Source of the DNA: Stenotrophomonas humi
GTDB taxonomy: Bacteria > Pseudomonadota > Gammaproteobacteria > Xanthomonadales > Xanthomonadaceae
Direction of reading: 5' to 3'
DNA: 64,000 bases
Assembly: GCF_001431415.1 (NCBI RefSeq)
Contig: NZ_LDJI01000008.1
Span: 29,789 to 93,788 of the forward strand
Of the stretch, positions 30,331 through 40,615 are shown piece after piece. The position numbers and the translations under genes were made by a program. The notes beneath the pieces were generated by a model. That model saw only the letters and a list, made by a program, of their open reading frames with translations. It searched no databases and had not been told where the DNA came from. The stretch's first letter is position 1. Every line of letters begins with the position of its first letter.

Positions 30331-32571
30331 TCAGAAGTTGTAACGCAGCGACACGTACCAGTTGCGCGGCAGGCCGTAGTAGGCGGTCTGGATGTTGCCC
30401 ACGCTGGCGAACTCCTGGCCTTCGGTCTTGTACTGCTTGTCGGTCAGGTTGCGCACACCCGCGCGTGCCTGCCAGACCATCTGCGGCGAATCCCACACGC
30501 CATAGGCACCCAGCAGCGTGTAAGCGTCCTGGCTCAGCACGTCACGGTTGTCGACCGACAACCAAGTATCACCGCGATAGGACACATCACCGCCCAGGGT
30601 CAGGCTGCCGTTGTCGCCCAGCGAGAACACATGCTGCAGGGCGACGCGTGCGGTCCAATCCGGCGAGAACGGCACGTGATTGTGATTCACGTTGGGATCG
30701 AAACCCGGGTAGGACGGATCGAGACGGAAGTCCTCGAACTTGTCGTACTTGGCGTCCATCCAGCCCAGCTGAGCGCTCAGCGTGGTGGCCTCGCCCAGCA
30801 TCGCACTGCCTTCCAGTTCAATGCCCTTGATATTGAGCTTGGCTGCGTTCAACACCGGGAAGGTGCCCACGTCCTGCGACACTCGGGCCTGGAAATCGCT
30901 GTAGTTGCTGTAGAACGCCGCCGCGCTGCCGCGGAAGCGGTGATCGGACGAACTGCCCTTCAGGCCCAGCTCGTAGGTCCACACGTATTCCGGATCGAAC
31001 TTGGCGTGCTGGGTGTCGTACTTGGTATTGGCACGGCCATTGAAACCACCCGACTTGAAACCACGGTTGGCCGACACGTACGCCATCAGGTTGTCGCTGA
31101 AAGTCTTCTGCAGGCTGATCGACGGTGTCACCGCAGTCCACGAGGCCTTGGCGTCAAACGCCACCGTCTCGTTCAAACCGGTGAACGGCGCCCCCCAGAA
31201 CGTACTGGTGGACCGGTCGTAATCCTTCTTGTCCTTGGTCCAGCGCACACCGGCGGCCACGGTCCAGGTCGGCACGAACTCCCAGTTGACGTGGGCGAAC
31301 GCGGCGGTGCTGGTGGTGGTCAGGTCATCTTCGATGGTGCGCAGGAACGGAATGCCGTTGCCCAGCATCGAGAACAGGTCATCGGCATAGGCCTCCTGGT
31401 ACGACGGCACGTTCTCCTTCATGTAGTACGCACCGAAGGTGGCATGCACATTGGAGCCATTGTCGTAATGCAGCTGGAATTCCTGGCTCCTCTGATCCTG
31501 GTTCAGCGCGACCAGCACGTCACCCAGTTCATACTCGGACGCATCAATGTCGATGTACGACTTGGTCTTGAGCTTGCGGTAGGAGCTGATGCTCTTCAGC
31601 GTGAACTGCTCGTTGATCTCCCAGTCCATCGCCAGCGACGCACCGGAGTGCTTGAGGTACTGCCCCTGGCCATCATCGAACGAAGTGCGTGCACGACGGT
31701 TCCACTCACCGGTTTCACCCGGCTGCAGCACGACGACGCCTGCCGGCGCCAGGCTGGTCTGGCGCAGATCCGCCATCGGCCGACCCAGCGTCAGCGCAGC
31801 ATCCTGCTTGGTCGTATCCAGCGACAGCACCGCGCTGAAATTGTCGGTCGGCTTGAACGCCAGCTTCAGACGCAGCGCTTCGGTGTCGTCGTCGTTGTAG
31901 CGCTTGCCGGTGGCGGCATCCTTCACGTAGCCGTCGTTGGTGATCTTGGCGCCGGCGATGCTCGCCGCCACGGTGTCACTCAACTGGCCCGACACGTAGA
32001 AGCGGCCTTCCAGACGGCCGTAATCGCCCGCCGTGACTTCCACCGCGCCGCCGTCGTTGTCGAACGGATTCTTGGTGGTCAACTTGATCGCACCGCCGGT
32101 GGAGTTCTTGCCATACAGCGTACCCTGCGGGCCACGCAGCACTTCCAGCTGCTGGATGTCGAACAGCGAGAACAGCGCGCCATTGATGCGCGAGTAATAC
32201 ACGTCGTCGACGTACATGCCCACGCCCGGGTCGAAGGTCTGCAGTGCGTCTGGCTGGCCGATGCCACGGATGAACACGTTGACGCTGTTGGCCGAGCCAC
32301 GGCCCTGCGCGATGTTCATGTTCGGCACCGCGCCCTGCAGGCCTTCCACGGTAGAGGCCTGCAGATCCTTGATCTGCTCCTCGCCGAAGGCACTCACCGC
32401 CACCGGCACATCCATGATGGATTCCGTACGGCGGCGGGCGGTCACGGTTACTTCGTCCAGCTGCGTGGCCTGGGTGCCAGCCGGCACCGTCTGCTGCTCC
32501 TGTGCCTGCACGAATGCAGCCGGTGCCAGCAGAATGCCACCGATGGCCATGCTCAGATACTTGCGCTTCAT
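30331..32571 (-). CDS. TonB-dependent outer-membrane receptor
   Basis: 746-residue receptor. A signal peptide (1-23, ending AAFVQA) is followed by a TonB box-like region TQLDEVTVTARRR, the plug domain (about 45-160, with VNVFIRGIGQPDALQTFDPG and the VLRGPQGTLYGKNSTGGAI motif) and a 22-strand barrel ending in YVSLRYNF with the terminal phenylalanine needed for outer-membrane assembly. GGAGGGAGACC precedes the ATG. It takes up a ligand at the outer membrane using TonB energy. The FRGIG/plug type recalls receptors for small organic ligands rather than typical siderophore receptors. The divergent GntP-type permease suggests an organic acid, which is inference. Confidence 0.92.
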   Translation of the reverse strand: MKRKYLSMAIGGILLAPAAFVQAQEQQTVPAGTQATQLDEVTVTARRRTESIMDVPVAVSAFGEEQIKDLQASTVEGLQGAVPNMNIAQGRGSANSVNVFIRGIGQPDALQTFDPGVGMYVDDVYYSRINGALFSLFDIQQLEVLRGPQGTLYGKNSTGGAIKLTTKNPFDNDGGAVEVTAGDYGRLEGRFYVSGQLSDTVAASIAGAKITNDGYVKDAATGKRYNDDDTEALRLKLAFKPTDNFSAVLSLDTTKQDAALTLGRPMADLRQTSLAPAGVVVLQPGETGEWNRRARTSFDDGQGQYLKHSGASLAMDWEINEQFTLKSISSYRKLKTKSYIDIDASEYELGDVLVALNQDQRSQEFQLHYDNGSNVHATFGAYYMKENVPSYQEAYADDLFSMLGNGIPFLRTIEDDLTTTSTAAFAHVNWEFVPTWTVAAGVRWTKDKKDYDRSTSTFWGAPFTGLNETVAFDAKASWTAVTPSISLQKTFSDNLMAYVSANRGFKSGGFNGRANTKYDTQHAKFDPEYVWTYELGLKGSSSDHRFRGSAAAFYSNYSDFQARVSQDVGTFPVLNAAKLNIKGIELEGSAMLGEATTLSAQLGWMDAKYDKFEDFRLDPSYPGFDPNVNHNHVPFSPDWTARVALQHVFSLGDNGSLTLGGDVSYRGDTWLSVDNRDVLSQDAYTLLGAYGVWDSPQMVWQARAGVRNLTDKQYKTEGQEFASVGNIQTAYYGLPRNWYVSLRYNF

Positions 32572-32632
32572 TGGTCTCCCTCCTCCCGGGTATGACGCGA
32601 CGGCAAAAGGATGCCGCCCATGCTGCGCAAGT

Positions 32633-32645
32633 TAACGAGGCGTTA
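32633..32645. promoter_or_regulatory. Candidate operator between receptor and permease genes
   Basis: TAACG-AGG-CGTTA, a perfect 5-bp inverted repeat, lies near the middle of the 160-bp divergent gap between the TonB receptor (start 32571) and the GntP permease (start 32732). No regulator gene is adjacent. The short arms make this weak evidence. Confidence 0.3.
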
Positions 32646-32731
32646 GTCGGCTGCGTATCGTCCCTTCGTACAGTGGGCCACCCGCACCGACATCCCGATA
32701 CTCGCCGCATCGTATTGGCCGGGAGTCGTGG

Positions 32732-34138
32732 ATGTCGTTTCTGATCGTACTGGCGGCCCTGTGCTTCCTGATGTTCGTCGCCTATCGCGGCTACAGCGTG
32801 ATCCTGTTCGCGCCAGTGGCGGCGCTGGGCGCGGTGCTGCTGACCGACCCGACCCTGGTGCAGCCGATGTTCACCGGCTTGTTCATGGACAAGATGGTCG
32901 GTTTCCTGAAGCTGTATTTCCCGGTATTCGTGCTCGGCGCGGTGTTCGGGAAGCTGATCGAGATCTCGGGCTTTTCCAAATCCATCGTCAGCGCCACCAT
33001 CAAACTGGTTGGCGCCAAGCGCGCGATGCTGTCGATCGTGCTGGTCTGCGCGCTGCTCACCTACGGCGGCGTATCCCTGTTCGTGGTGGTGTTTGCCGTC
33101 TACCCCTTCGCCGCCGAACTGTTCCGCCAGAGCAACATTCCCAAGCGACTGATTCCCGGCACCATCGCGCTGGGCGCCTTCACCTTCACCATGGACGCGC
33201 TGCCCGGCACGCCGCAGATCCAGAACATCATCCCGTCCTCGTTCTTCGGCACCACCGGCTGGGCCGCCCCGTGGCTGGGCGTGATCGGCACGGTGGTGAT
33301 CCTGGTACTGGGCATGAGCTACCTGGAATGGCGCCGTCGCGCGGCCGCCGCCAACGGGGAGGGCTACGCCGGAACCGGCGAGGAGCTGCGCAACGAACCG
33401 GAAGTTTTCCACGGCGACACATTGGCGCATCCGCTGGTGGCGATCCTGCCTCTGCTGCTGGTGGGGGTCGCCAACTTCCTGCTGACCCGCTGGATTCCCG
33501 GTTTCTACGGCGAGACCCAGTCCTTCGTGCCGGCAGTCATCGGCAACCCCGCGCCGGTGGTGCAGGAGGTATCCAAGATGGCCGCGATCTGGGCCGTGCA
33601 GGGCGCACTGCTGCTGGGCATCCTCAGCGTCATCGCGTTCGCCTGGAAGCCGGTGGTCAGCGCCTTCGCTGAAGGCACCAAGTCCGCCATCGGCGGCGCG
33701 ATGCTGGCCTCGATGAACACCGCTTCGGAGTACGGCTTCGGCGCGGTCATCGCTGCCCTGCCTGGCTTCCTGGTGGTGGCCAATGCACTGGGCTCGATCC
33801 CCAATCCGCTGGTCAACGAAGCGGTGTCGGTCACCGCGATGGCGGGCATCACCGGCTCCGCTTCCGGCGGCATGAGCATCGCACTGGCGGCGATGGCCGA
33901 CAGTTTCATCGCCAACGCACAGGCGGCCGGCATTCCGATGGAAGTGCTGCACCGTGTAGCGGCGATGGCTTCCGGCGGCATGGACACGCTGCCGCACAAC
34001 GGCGCAGTGATCACCGTGCTGGCCGTCACCGGCCTGACCCATCGCCAGTCCTACAAGGACATCTTCGCCATCACCCTCATCAAGACCCTGGCGGTGTTCG
34101 CGATCATCGGCGTGTACTACGCGACTGGCCTGGTCTGA
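32732..34138 (+). CDS. GntP-family permease
   Basis: 468-residue inner-membrane transporter with 12 or more hydrophobic helices. Family landmarks are LTYGGVSLFVVVFAVYPFA, FTMDALPGTPQIQNIIP, MNTASEYGFGAVIAALPGF and LPHNGAVITVLAVTGLTHR. GntP members import sugar acids or hydroxy acids such as gluconate or 3-hydroxybutyrate by proton symport; the substrate here is not determined. GGGAG lies upstream of the ATG. It is divergent from a TonB receptor, a pairing that suggests passage of one ligand across both membranes. No catabolic enzymes adjoin it. Confidence 0.85.
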   Translation: MSFLIVLAALCFLMFVAYRGYSVILFAPVAALGAVLLTDPTLVQPMFTGLFMDKMVGFLKLYFPVFVLGAVFGKLIEISGFSKSIVSATIKLVGAKRAMLSIVLVCALLTYGGVSLFVVVFAVYPFAAELFRQSNIPKRLIPGTIALGAFTFTMDALPGTPQIQNIIPSSFFGTTGWAAPWLGVIGTVVILVLGMSYLEWRRRAAAANGEGYAGTGEELRNEPEVFHGDTLAHPLVAILPLLLVGVANFLLTRWIPGFYGETQSFVPAVIGNPAPVVQEVSKMAAIWAVQGALLLGILSVIAFAWKPVVSAFAEGTKSAIGGAMLASMNTASEYGFGAVIAALPGFLVVANALGSIPNPLVNEAVSVTAMAGITGSASGGMSIALAAMADSFIANAQAAGIPMEVLHRVAAMASGGMDTLPHNGAVITVLAVTGLTHRQSYKDIFAITLIKTLAVFAIIGVYYATGLV

Positions 34139-34302
34139 TCCGGGCTGCTTTGTACTGATCCAGGCAGGAGCGGGATGCCGCGGCACCTGCATTGCCCCTG
34201 GCCTGCCTTGATCCGATCCACCCTGAGCTGGGCGGTTCTGGTCTTGCATGGGACCACCCACGAAGGGTTCATCCCACCGCCGTGACGACTCCAGGCACGC
34301 AA
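34139..34302 (+). other. Untranslated stretch after the GntP permease gene
   Basis: About 165 bases separate the permease stop from its terminator, long for this compact genome. Two small adjacent stems occur, TGGTC...GACCA (34239-34256) and ACCC...GGGT (34256-34268). No reading frame resembles a protein. It could be a long 3' untranslated region or a 3'-derived small RNA ending at the terminator, but I have no direct evidence for an RNA gene. Confidence 0.3.
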
Positions 34303-34329
34303 AGGCCCGGGTTTCCCCGGGCCTTTTTT
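34303..34329 (+). terminator. Intrinsic terminator after the GntP permease
   Basis: AGGCCCGGG, loop TTTC, CCCGGGCCT followed by TTTTT: a perfect 9-bp GC-rich stem with a U-run, oriented with the permease gene. Confidence 0.92.
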
Positions 34330-34346
34330 GTCCCCTCAAGCGGGAA

Positions 34347-34388
34347 ACAAAAAATCACCCGCCAGCACATCAATGTGCGAGCGGGTGA
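34347..34388 (-). terminator. Intrinsic terminator of the ComEA-like gene
   Basis: On the minus strand TCACCCGC, an inner stem GCACA...TGTGC, GCGGGTGA and then TTTTTTGTTT. Stem and U-run are oriented with the gene ending at 34494, about 105 bases downstream of its stop. The two opposed terminators at 34303-34388 insulate the convergent genes. Nothing gene-like is visible in 34389-34493. Confidence 0.9.
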
Positions 34389-34493
34389 CCGTACCTCCTT
34401 GTTGGCATCCTGCCTGTCCCCAGCATCCTGCTCTATTTGGGTTCCTTGTGTGCTTCACCATCCTGGCGCTGCACAAATCTCGATTCCTTCCGC

Positions 34494-34826
34494 TTAACGC
34501 CTTTCGATCGGCTTGGGCGCCACCGTCCCGGTGGTGCTCTTGGCGGGGGCTGATCCTGCCCTCACTTCGATCTGGTCACGATTCCGTTCGACCGTACTCA
34601 ATCCGATTCCTTTCACCAGTGCCAGTTCCTCGACACTCTTGAATGGCCCGTTTGCCTGTCGGTGAGCGATGATTGCCTCCGCCTTCGATGGCCCGACATT
34701 CACCATCACCCGATCCAGATCCGCCGCAGAGGCGGTGTTGATATCGACCTTGTCCGTGGCATACGCCGAAACGGTCAACACCAACCCCAGAACCAATGAC
34801 TTCAGCGTCACGGTGAAAAATTTCAT
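34494..34826 (-). CDS. ComEA-like secreted helix-hairpin-helix protein
   Basis: 110-residue protein with a signal peptide (1-23, ending SAYA) followed by one ComEA-type double helix-hairpin-helix: KVDINTASAADLDRVMVNVG, PSKAEAIIAHRQANGPFKS, and VEELALVKGIGLSTVERNRD. A short low-complexity tail closes it. ComEA binds incoming double-stranded DNA in the periplasm during natural transformation. Short members like this are widespread in proteobacteria, so competence is the family role but unproven here. AAGGAGCGC sits upstream of the ATG. It has its own terminator and is divergent from the M20 peptidase gene. Confidence 0.87.
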   Translation of the reverse strand: MKFFTVTLKSLVLGLVLTVSAYATDKVDINTASAADLDRVMVNVGPSKAEAIIAHRQANGPFKSVEELALVKGIGLSTVERNRDQIEVRAGSAPAKSTTGTVAPKPIERR

Positions 34827-34952
34827 CTGCGCTCCTTGTGACTTGGACTGTGGTTAGCCAGCTTCCTCGCCGGTCAAACCAGTGTTCCGCGCCACATGCA
34901 GCCAGACTATCCGTCACACATCGCTCACACAGCCAGCAAACACCCCTACCCT

Positions 34953-34972
34953 TTGTAGGGAAATTCCTACAA
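34953..34972. promoter_or_regulatory. Inverted repeat in the comEA-like/M20 divergent gap
   Basis: TTGTAGG-GAAATT-CCTACAA is a perfect 7-bp inverted repeat with a 6-base spacer, 63 bases upstream of the M20 start and 127 upstream of the comEA-like start. A TAGAAT box at 34997-35002 may be the M20 -10 element, which would put the repeat where an activator commonly binds. The cognate factor is unknown. Confidence 0.5.
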
Positions 34973-35034
34973 GGATCGTTTCCGGGGGGAGCGGCGTAGA
35001 ATGGTTGCACCTGACATTGCTACCGGAGATCCAG

Positions 35035-36528
35035 ATGGACAGCGCCAAGATCGGCCAATTTCTCAGCGACAAGTGGGACAAGGACATCGTCCCGCAACTG
35101 GTCGATTACATCCGTATCCCCAACAAATCGCCGATGTTCGACGCCAACTGGGTCGCAAACGGCTATATGGATCAGGCCGTCAGCCTGATGGAAAACTGGG
35201 CCAAGGCGCAGAAGATTCCTGGTCTGCTGGTGGACGTGGTGCGCTTGGAAGGCCGCACGCCGCTGATTTTCCTGGAAATCCCGGCCACCGGCCCGGAAAC
35301 CGGCACCGACACCGTGTTGCTCTACGGCCACCTGGACAAGCAGCCGGAAATGACCGGCTGGGACGACGACCTCGGCCCGTGGAAGCCGGTGCTTCGCGGC
35401 GAGAAGCTGTATGGCCGCGGTGGCGCCGATGACGGCTACGCGATCTTCGGCTCGCTGGCCGCGGTGCTGGCGCTGCAGGAACAAGGTCTGCCGCACGCCC
35501 GTTGCGTGATCCTGATCGAAGCCTGCGAAGAATCCGGCTCCTACGACCTGCCTGCCTACGTTGACCACCTGGCAGACCGCATCGGCAAGCCGTCGTTGGT
35601 GGTGTGCCTGGATTCGGGCTGCGCCAACTATGACCAGCTGTGGTGCACCACCTCGCTGCGCGGCCTGACCGGCGGCAACTTCACCGTCAAGGTGCTCAAC
35701 GAAGGCGTGCACTCCGGCGATGCCTCCGGCGTGGTGCCGTCCAGCTTCCGCCTGCTGCGCCAGCTGCTCTCGCGCATCGAGGACCAGGACACCGGCCGCA
35801 TCCTGATCGATGGCATGAACGTGGAGATCCCGGCCGAGCGCCTGGACCAGGCCAAGCGTGCCGCCGACGTGGTCGATACCGCCATCTTCGACAAGTTCCC
35901 GCTGGTCGATGGCCTCAAGCCGATGAACGAGGACCTGACCGAGCTGGTGCTCAACCGCACCTGGCGCCCTGCGCTGTCGGTGACCGGCATCGGCGGCATG
36001 CCGGCGCTGGAATCGGCCGGCAACGTGCTGCGCCCGGAAACCTCGGTGAAGCTGTCGCTGCGCCTGCCGCCGACCGCCAATGGCAAGGCCTGCGGTGAAC
36101 TGCTGAAGGAAGCCCTGCTGCGTGATCCGCCGAACGGCGCCCACGTCAGCCTGGATCTGGAAAAGGCCTCCACCGGCTGGAATGCACCGGCCATGGCACC
36201 GTGGCTGGAGAAGTCCATCGACGACGCCAGCCAGGCCTTCTTCGGCAAGCCGGCCATGTACATGGGCGAAGGCGGCTCGATCCCGTTCATGGGCATGCTG
36301 GGCGAGAAGTTCCCGGGCGCGCAGTTCATGATCACCGGCGTGCTGGGCCCGCACTCCAACGCCCACGGCCCGAACGAGTTCCTGCACATCCCGATGGGCA
36401 AGCGCGTCACCTCCTGCGTGTCCAAGGTGCTGTTCGACCACCACGCTGCCAGCCTGCGCGGCGAGACCAGCGGTTCGCCGGTGGCTGCCGACAGCGGCAC
36501 CCGCCACGGCGGCCACGGCTGCTGCTGA
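35035..36528 (+). CDS. M20-family metallopeptidase/dipeptidase
   Basis: 497-residue cytoplasmic zinc peptidase of the M20 (CNDP/ArgE/DapE) superfamily. Metal and catalytic residues are visible in LLYGHLDKQPE, YGRGGADDGYA, LIEACEESGSYD and the C-terminal GPHSNAHGPNEFLH. A dimerisation lid lies at about 215-390. No signal peptide. Members hydrolyse dipeptides or N-acyl amino acids; the substrate is not known. The start is the ATG at 35035, with CCGGAGATCC upstream. The tail ends GTRHGGHGCC, an unusual His/Cys-rich end that might bind metal. Monocistronic by its flanks. Confidence 0.9.
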   Translation: MDSAKIGQFLSDKWDKDIVPQLVDYIRIPNKSPMFDANWVANGYMDQAVSLMENWAKAQKIPGLLVDVVRLEGRTPLIFLEIPATGPETGTDTVLLYGHLDKQPEMTGWDDDLGPWKPVLRGEKLYGRGGADDGYAIFGSLAAVLALQEQGLPHARCVILIEACEESGSYDLPAYVDHLADRIGKPSLVVCLDSGCANYDQLWCTTSLRGLTGGNFTVKVLNEGVHSGDASGVVPSSFRLLRQLLSRIEDQDTGRILIDGMNVEIPAERLDQAKRAADVVDTAIFDKFPLVDGLKPMNEDLTELVLNRTWRPALSVTGIGGMPALESAGNVLRPETSVKLSLRLPPTANGKACGELLKEALLRDPPNGAHVSLDLEKASTGWNAPAMAPWLEKSIDDASQAFFGKPAMYMGEGGSIPFMGMLGEKFPGAQFMITGVLGPHSNAHGPNEFLHIPMGKRVTSCVSKVLFDHHAASLRGETSGSPVAADSGTRHGGHGCC

Positions 36529-36597
36529 TCCGGGGCCGGCCCGCGATCGTGCTGCCTGCGCAGCCGGTCGCGGCGAGCGGATGAGGGTTTGATGACG

Positions 36598-36629
36598 GAC
36601 GCAGCCTGGCCTTGCTAGGCTGCGTCTTT
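36598..36629 (+). terminator. Probable terminator of the M20 gene
   Basis: GACGCAGCCT, 9-base loop, AGGCTGCGTC followed by TTTC: a perfect 10-bp stem with a short U-run, 70 bases after the M20 stop. It ends 20 bases before the next start codon, so it may instead be a leader hairpin of the GlsB-type gene. Confidence 0.5.
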
Positions 36630-36648
36630 CCATTTGGCGGACAGACAC

Positions 36649-36921
36649 ATGAGCGGACTGTTTGGCAGCGACAGCTGGCTGTACATCATCCTGATCGGTT
36701 TCTTCGTCGGCCTGCTGGGCCGGTTTTTCATGCCTGGCAACAACCGCATGGGCTGCCTGTTGACCATCGTACTGGGTGTTGCCGGTGCCGTGTTCGCGGG
36801 TTGGTTCGGGCGCGAAATGGGCTGGTATTCGGCAGGCGAACCGGCCGGTTTCATCGGTTCCATCATCGGCGCGATCGTCATCCTCGGCCTGCTGCGACTG
36901 GTCAGCGGCGGCAAGCGCTGA
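36649..36921 (+). CDS. GlsB/YeaQ/YmgE-family small membrane protein
   Basis: 90-residue protein with three hydrophobic helices: LYIILIGFFVGLLGRFFMPG, GCLLTIVLGVAGAVFAGWFG and GFIGSIIGAIVILGLLRLV. This is the transglycosylase-associated or GlsB/YeaQ family, stress-inducible inner-membrane proteins of unclear function. The start is the ATG at 36649; an in-frame TTG at 36634 is less likely. It precedes amgK by 55 bases on the same strand but a shared role with the recycling genes is not evident. Confidence 0.87.
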   Translation: MSGLFGSDSWLYIILIGFFVGLLGRFFMPGNNRMGCLLTIVLGVAGAVFAGWFGREMGWYSAGEPAGFIGSIIGAIVILGLLRLVSGGKR

Positions 36922-36976
36922 AGCTTTCTTTCTTCTTTCCTGTGCGCCCTGCGGCGCGGTGTTGATGTGCCCGTCC

Positions 36977-38700
<1,724 letters not shown>

Positions 38701-38738
38701 TTGAATCCGTAGCCGAGGTTCCAAGCCCACTGGCGAAC

Positions 38739-39446
38739 TCAGTTGCCGAGCTCGCCGCTTTCCAGCACGCGCTTGAGGAACGGCACGGTGATGCGGCGCT
38801 TGGCCGCCAGCGATTCGCGGTCCAGCCGCTCCAGCAAGGCCACCAATCCACTCAGGTCGCGCCCGGTACGGGTCAACAGCCAGTCCAGCGTCACCTCGTC
38901 CATCACCAGCCCACGGCGCACCGCGCGTTCGCGCAATACCGCGCCGCGGCCTTCGTCGTCGAGCGGATCCAGCATGATCCGGCCACATTGCGACAGCCGC
39001 GAGCGCAGGTCCGGCAGCACCAGGCCGAGCGCGTCAGGCGTGCACCGCGCGGTATAGAGCAAGGTCACGTCGGCCGCGCGTGCGCGGTTGTGGAATTCAA
39101 ACAGGGTGACTTCCTGCTCGCGGCGTCCGGCAACGTATTCCAGCCCGTCCAGCGCGACCATGTCATGGCCTTCCAGCGCTTCGAGCGCTTCGCTCAGCCT
39201 CGCACCGGCCGCCTGCAGCGGCAGATACGCCGGCCTGCGACCAGCCTGCAATGCCGCCGCGCAGGTCGCCAGCGACAAATGCGTCTTGCCGGTGCCACCA
39301 GCGCCAGCAAGGAAGATCCAATCATGACTACTGCCGACTGCGAGCGCGCGCAACTGGGCCAGCGCGCCGTCCGGCGCACCGATAAAGGTTTCAAATCGTT
39401 GGTCTGGCGGATAACGCAAGGCCAAGGGCAACTGCGGCACACTCAC
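38739..39446 (-). CDS. hda: DnaA regulatory inactivator Hda
   Basis: 235-residue DnaA-like AAA+ protein. With the DNA-loaded beta clamp it stimulates hydrolysis of ATP bound to DnaA and so prevents over-initiation of replication. The N-terminal clamp-binding motif is QLPLAL, the Walker A FLAGAGGTGKTHLS, the Walker B ALDGLEYV and sensor ARCTPDAL; there is no C-terminal DNA-binding domain IV, which separates it from DnaA. It is the last gene of the DUF2066-perM-hda operon and overlaps perM by four bases. The same neighbourhood (divergent from purM) occurs in Pseudomonas. Confidence 0.93.
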   Translation of the reverse strand: MSVPQLPLALRYPPDQRFETFIGAPDGALAQLRALAVGSSHDWIFLAGAGGTGKTHLSLATCAAALQAGRRPAYLPLQAAGARLSEALEALEGHDMVALDGLEYVAGRREQEVTLFEFHNRARAADVTLLYTARCTPDALGLVLPDLRSRLSQCGRIMLDPLDDEGRGAVLRERAVRRGLVMDEVTLDWLLTRTGRDLSGLVALLERLDRESLAAKRRITVPFLKRVLESGELGN

Positions 39447-40615
39447 TTCGGTTCAACGTCCTTCAATACAATCGCCATGTCTGCGGGGGGCTCGCTTCGC
39501 GCATCCAGCACGATCGTCGGCCCATGGCCCGCATACAACTCACTCTGGCGGTAACGCTCGTGCGCATAACGCAGCAGCACGTTGATCACCGCTGCCGCCG
39601 GCAAGGCCAGCAGCATCCCCAGAAAACCAAACAACTGGCCGCCTGCCATCACCGCAAAGATCACCGCCACCGGATGCAGGCCAATCTTGTCACCGACGAT
39701 GCGCGGGGTAAGCACGTAGCTCTCCAGCAACTGTCCCACGGTGAACACCACGCCGACCAGCACCAGCAACTTCAAATCGAAACCCTGTGACTGCACCAGC
39801 GCCGCCAACACCGCCAGCACCACGCCGGTCGTCGCCCCCAGGTACGGGATGAAGCTGATCAGGCCGGCAACCAGGCCGATCAACAAGCCCAGGTTGAGGC
39901 CCACCATCGTCAGGCCTGCCGCGTAGACCACGCCCAGCGCGATCATCACCACGATCTGGCCGCGGATGAAGGCACCGAGTACATCGTTGGATTCACGTGC
40001 CAGCCGCGTCACGGTACCGATGTGGTTGCGCGGGATCATCGCCGCCACACGTTCGACCAGCTTGTCCCAATCACGCAGGAAGTAGTAAGCAAGGATCGGC
40101 AGCAACGCCAGGTTGACCACCCAGCCCACCATCGCAAAGCCCGAGCGCGACACGTAACCGAAGAACGTGGTGGCCACGCCGCCAGCCTGCTGCCAATGGC
40201 TGCGGACCCACTCGATCAAGCGCTCCGGCTCCAGCCAGCTCATCAGTTCAAAACCACTTTTCTGCTCGATCCACGGAATCGCCGTGCCCAGCAACCACTG
40301 CTGCGCCTGCGGCAGTGCGGCCACCAGCGTGGTGATCTGGCGCTCGATCATCGGCACCAGGATCAACAATGCCAGCGTCAGCAGCAGCGACATCAGCACG
40401 AACACCAGCACCACGGCGGTATTGCGCGAACGGCCGCGTGCTTCCAGCCAGTCCACCACCGGGTCGCCCAGCCACGCCAGCATCAGCGCGACCACAAACG
40501 GCGTCAGGATCGGCGCCAGCAGCCATGTCACCCACATGCCGAATGCCGCCAGCACCACCCATTTCAGGCGACGCAGGAACAGGGCGATTTCCGTCTCCGC
40601 TGCCACGCCACTCAT
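39443..40615 (-). CDS. AI-2E/PerM-family permease
   Basis: 390-residue inner-membrane protein with about eight hydrophobic helices: two at the N-terminus, an intervening helical domain, then FIRGQIVVMIALGVVYAAGL, LIGLVAGLISFIPYLG and the conserved ATTGVVLAVLAALV and VLTPRIVGDKIGLHPVAVIF signatures. Family members are described as autoinducer-2 exporters or as general ion or solute permeases; the role here is undetermined. Coupled by four-base overlaps to DUF2066 upstream and hda downstream. Confidence 0.88.
   Translation of the reverse strand: MSGVAAETEIALFLRRLKWVVLAAFGMWVTWLLAPILTPFVVALMLAWLGDPVVDWLEARGRSRNTAVVLVFVLMSLLLTLALLILVPMIERQITTLVAALPQAQQWLLGTAIPWIEQKSGFELMSWLEPERLIEWVRSHWQQAGGVATTFFGYVSRSGFAMVGWVVNLALLPILAYYFLRDWDKLVERVAAMIPRNHIGTVTRLARESNDVLGAFIRGQIVVMIALGVVYAAGLTMVGLNLGLLIGLVAGLISFIPYLGATTGVVLAVLAALVQSQGFDLKLLVLVGVVFTVGQLLESYVLTPRIVGDKIGLHPVAVIFAVMAGGQLFGFLGMLLALPAAAVINVLLRYAHERYRQSELYAGHGPTIVLDARSEPPADMAIVLKDVEPK

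Noticed and set aside
34260..34300. GGGTTCATCCC resembles a tRNA T-arm
   Set aside because: The flanking bases do not form the 5-bp T stem, and no acceptor stem, anticodon arm or D arm can be built around it.
31976..34339. A 787-codon minus-strand frame running from the TonB receptor through the GntP permease
   Set aside because: It reads antisense through the permease and out of frame through the receptor N-terminus; both real genes have clear signatures, so this is a shadow.
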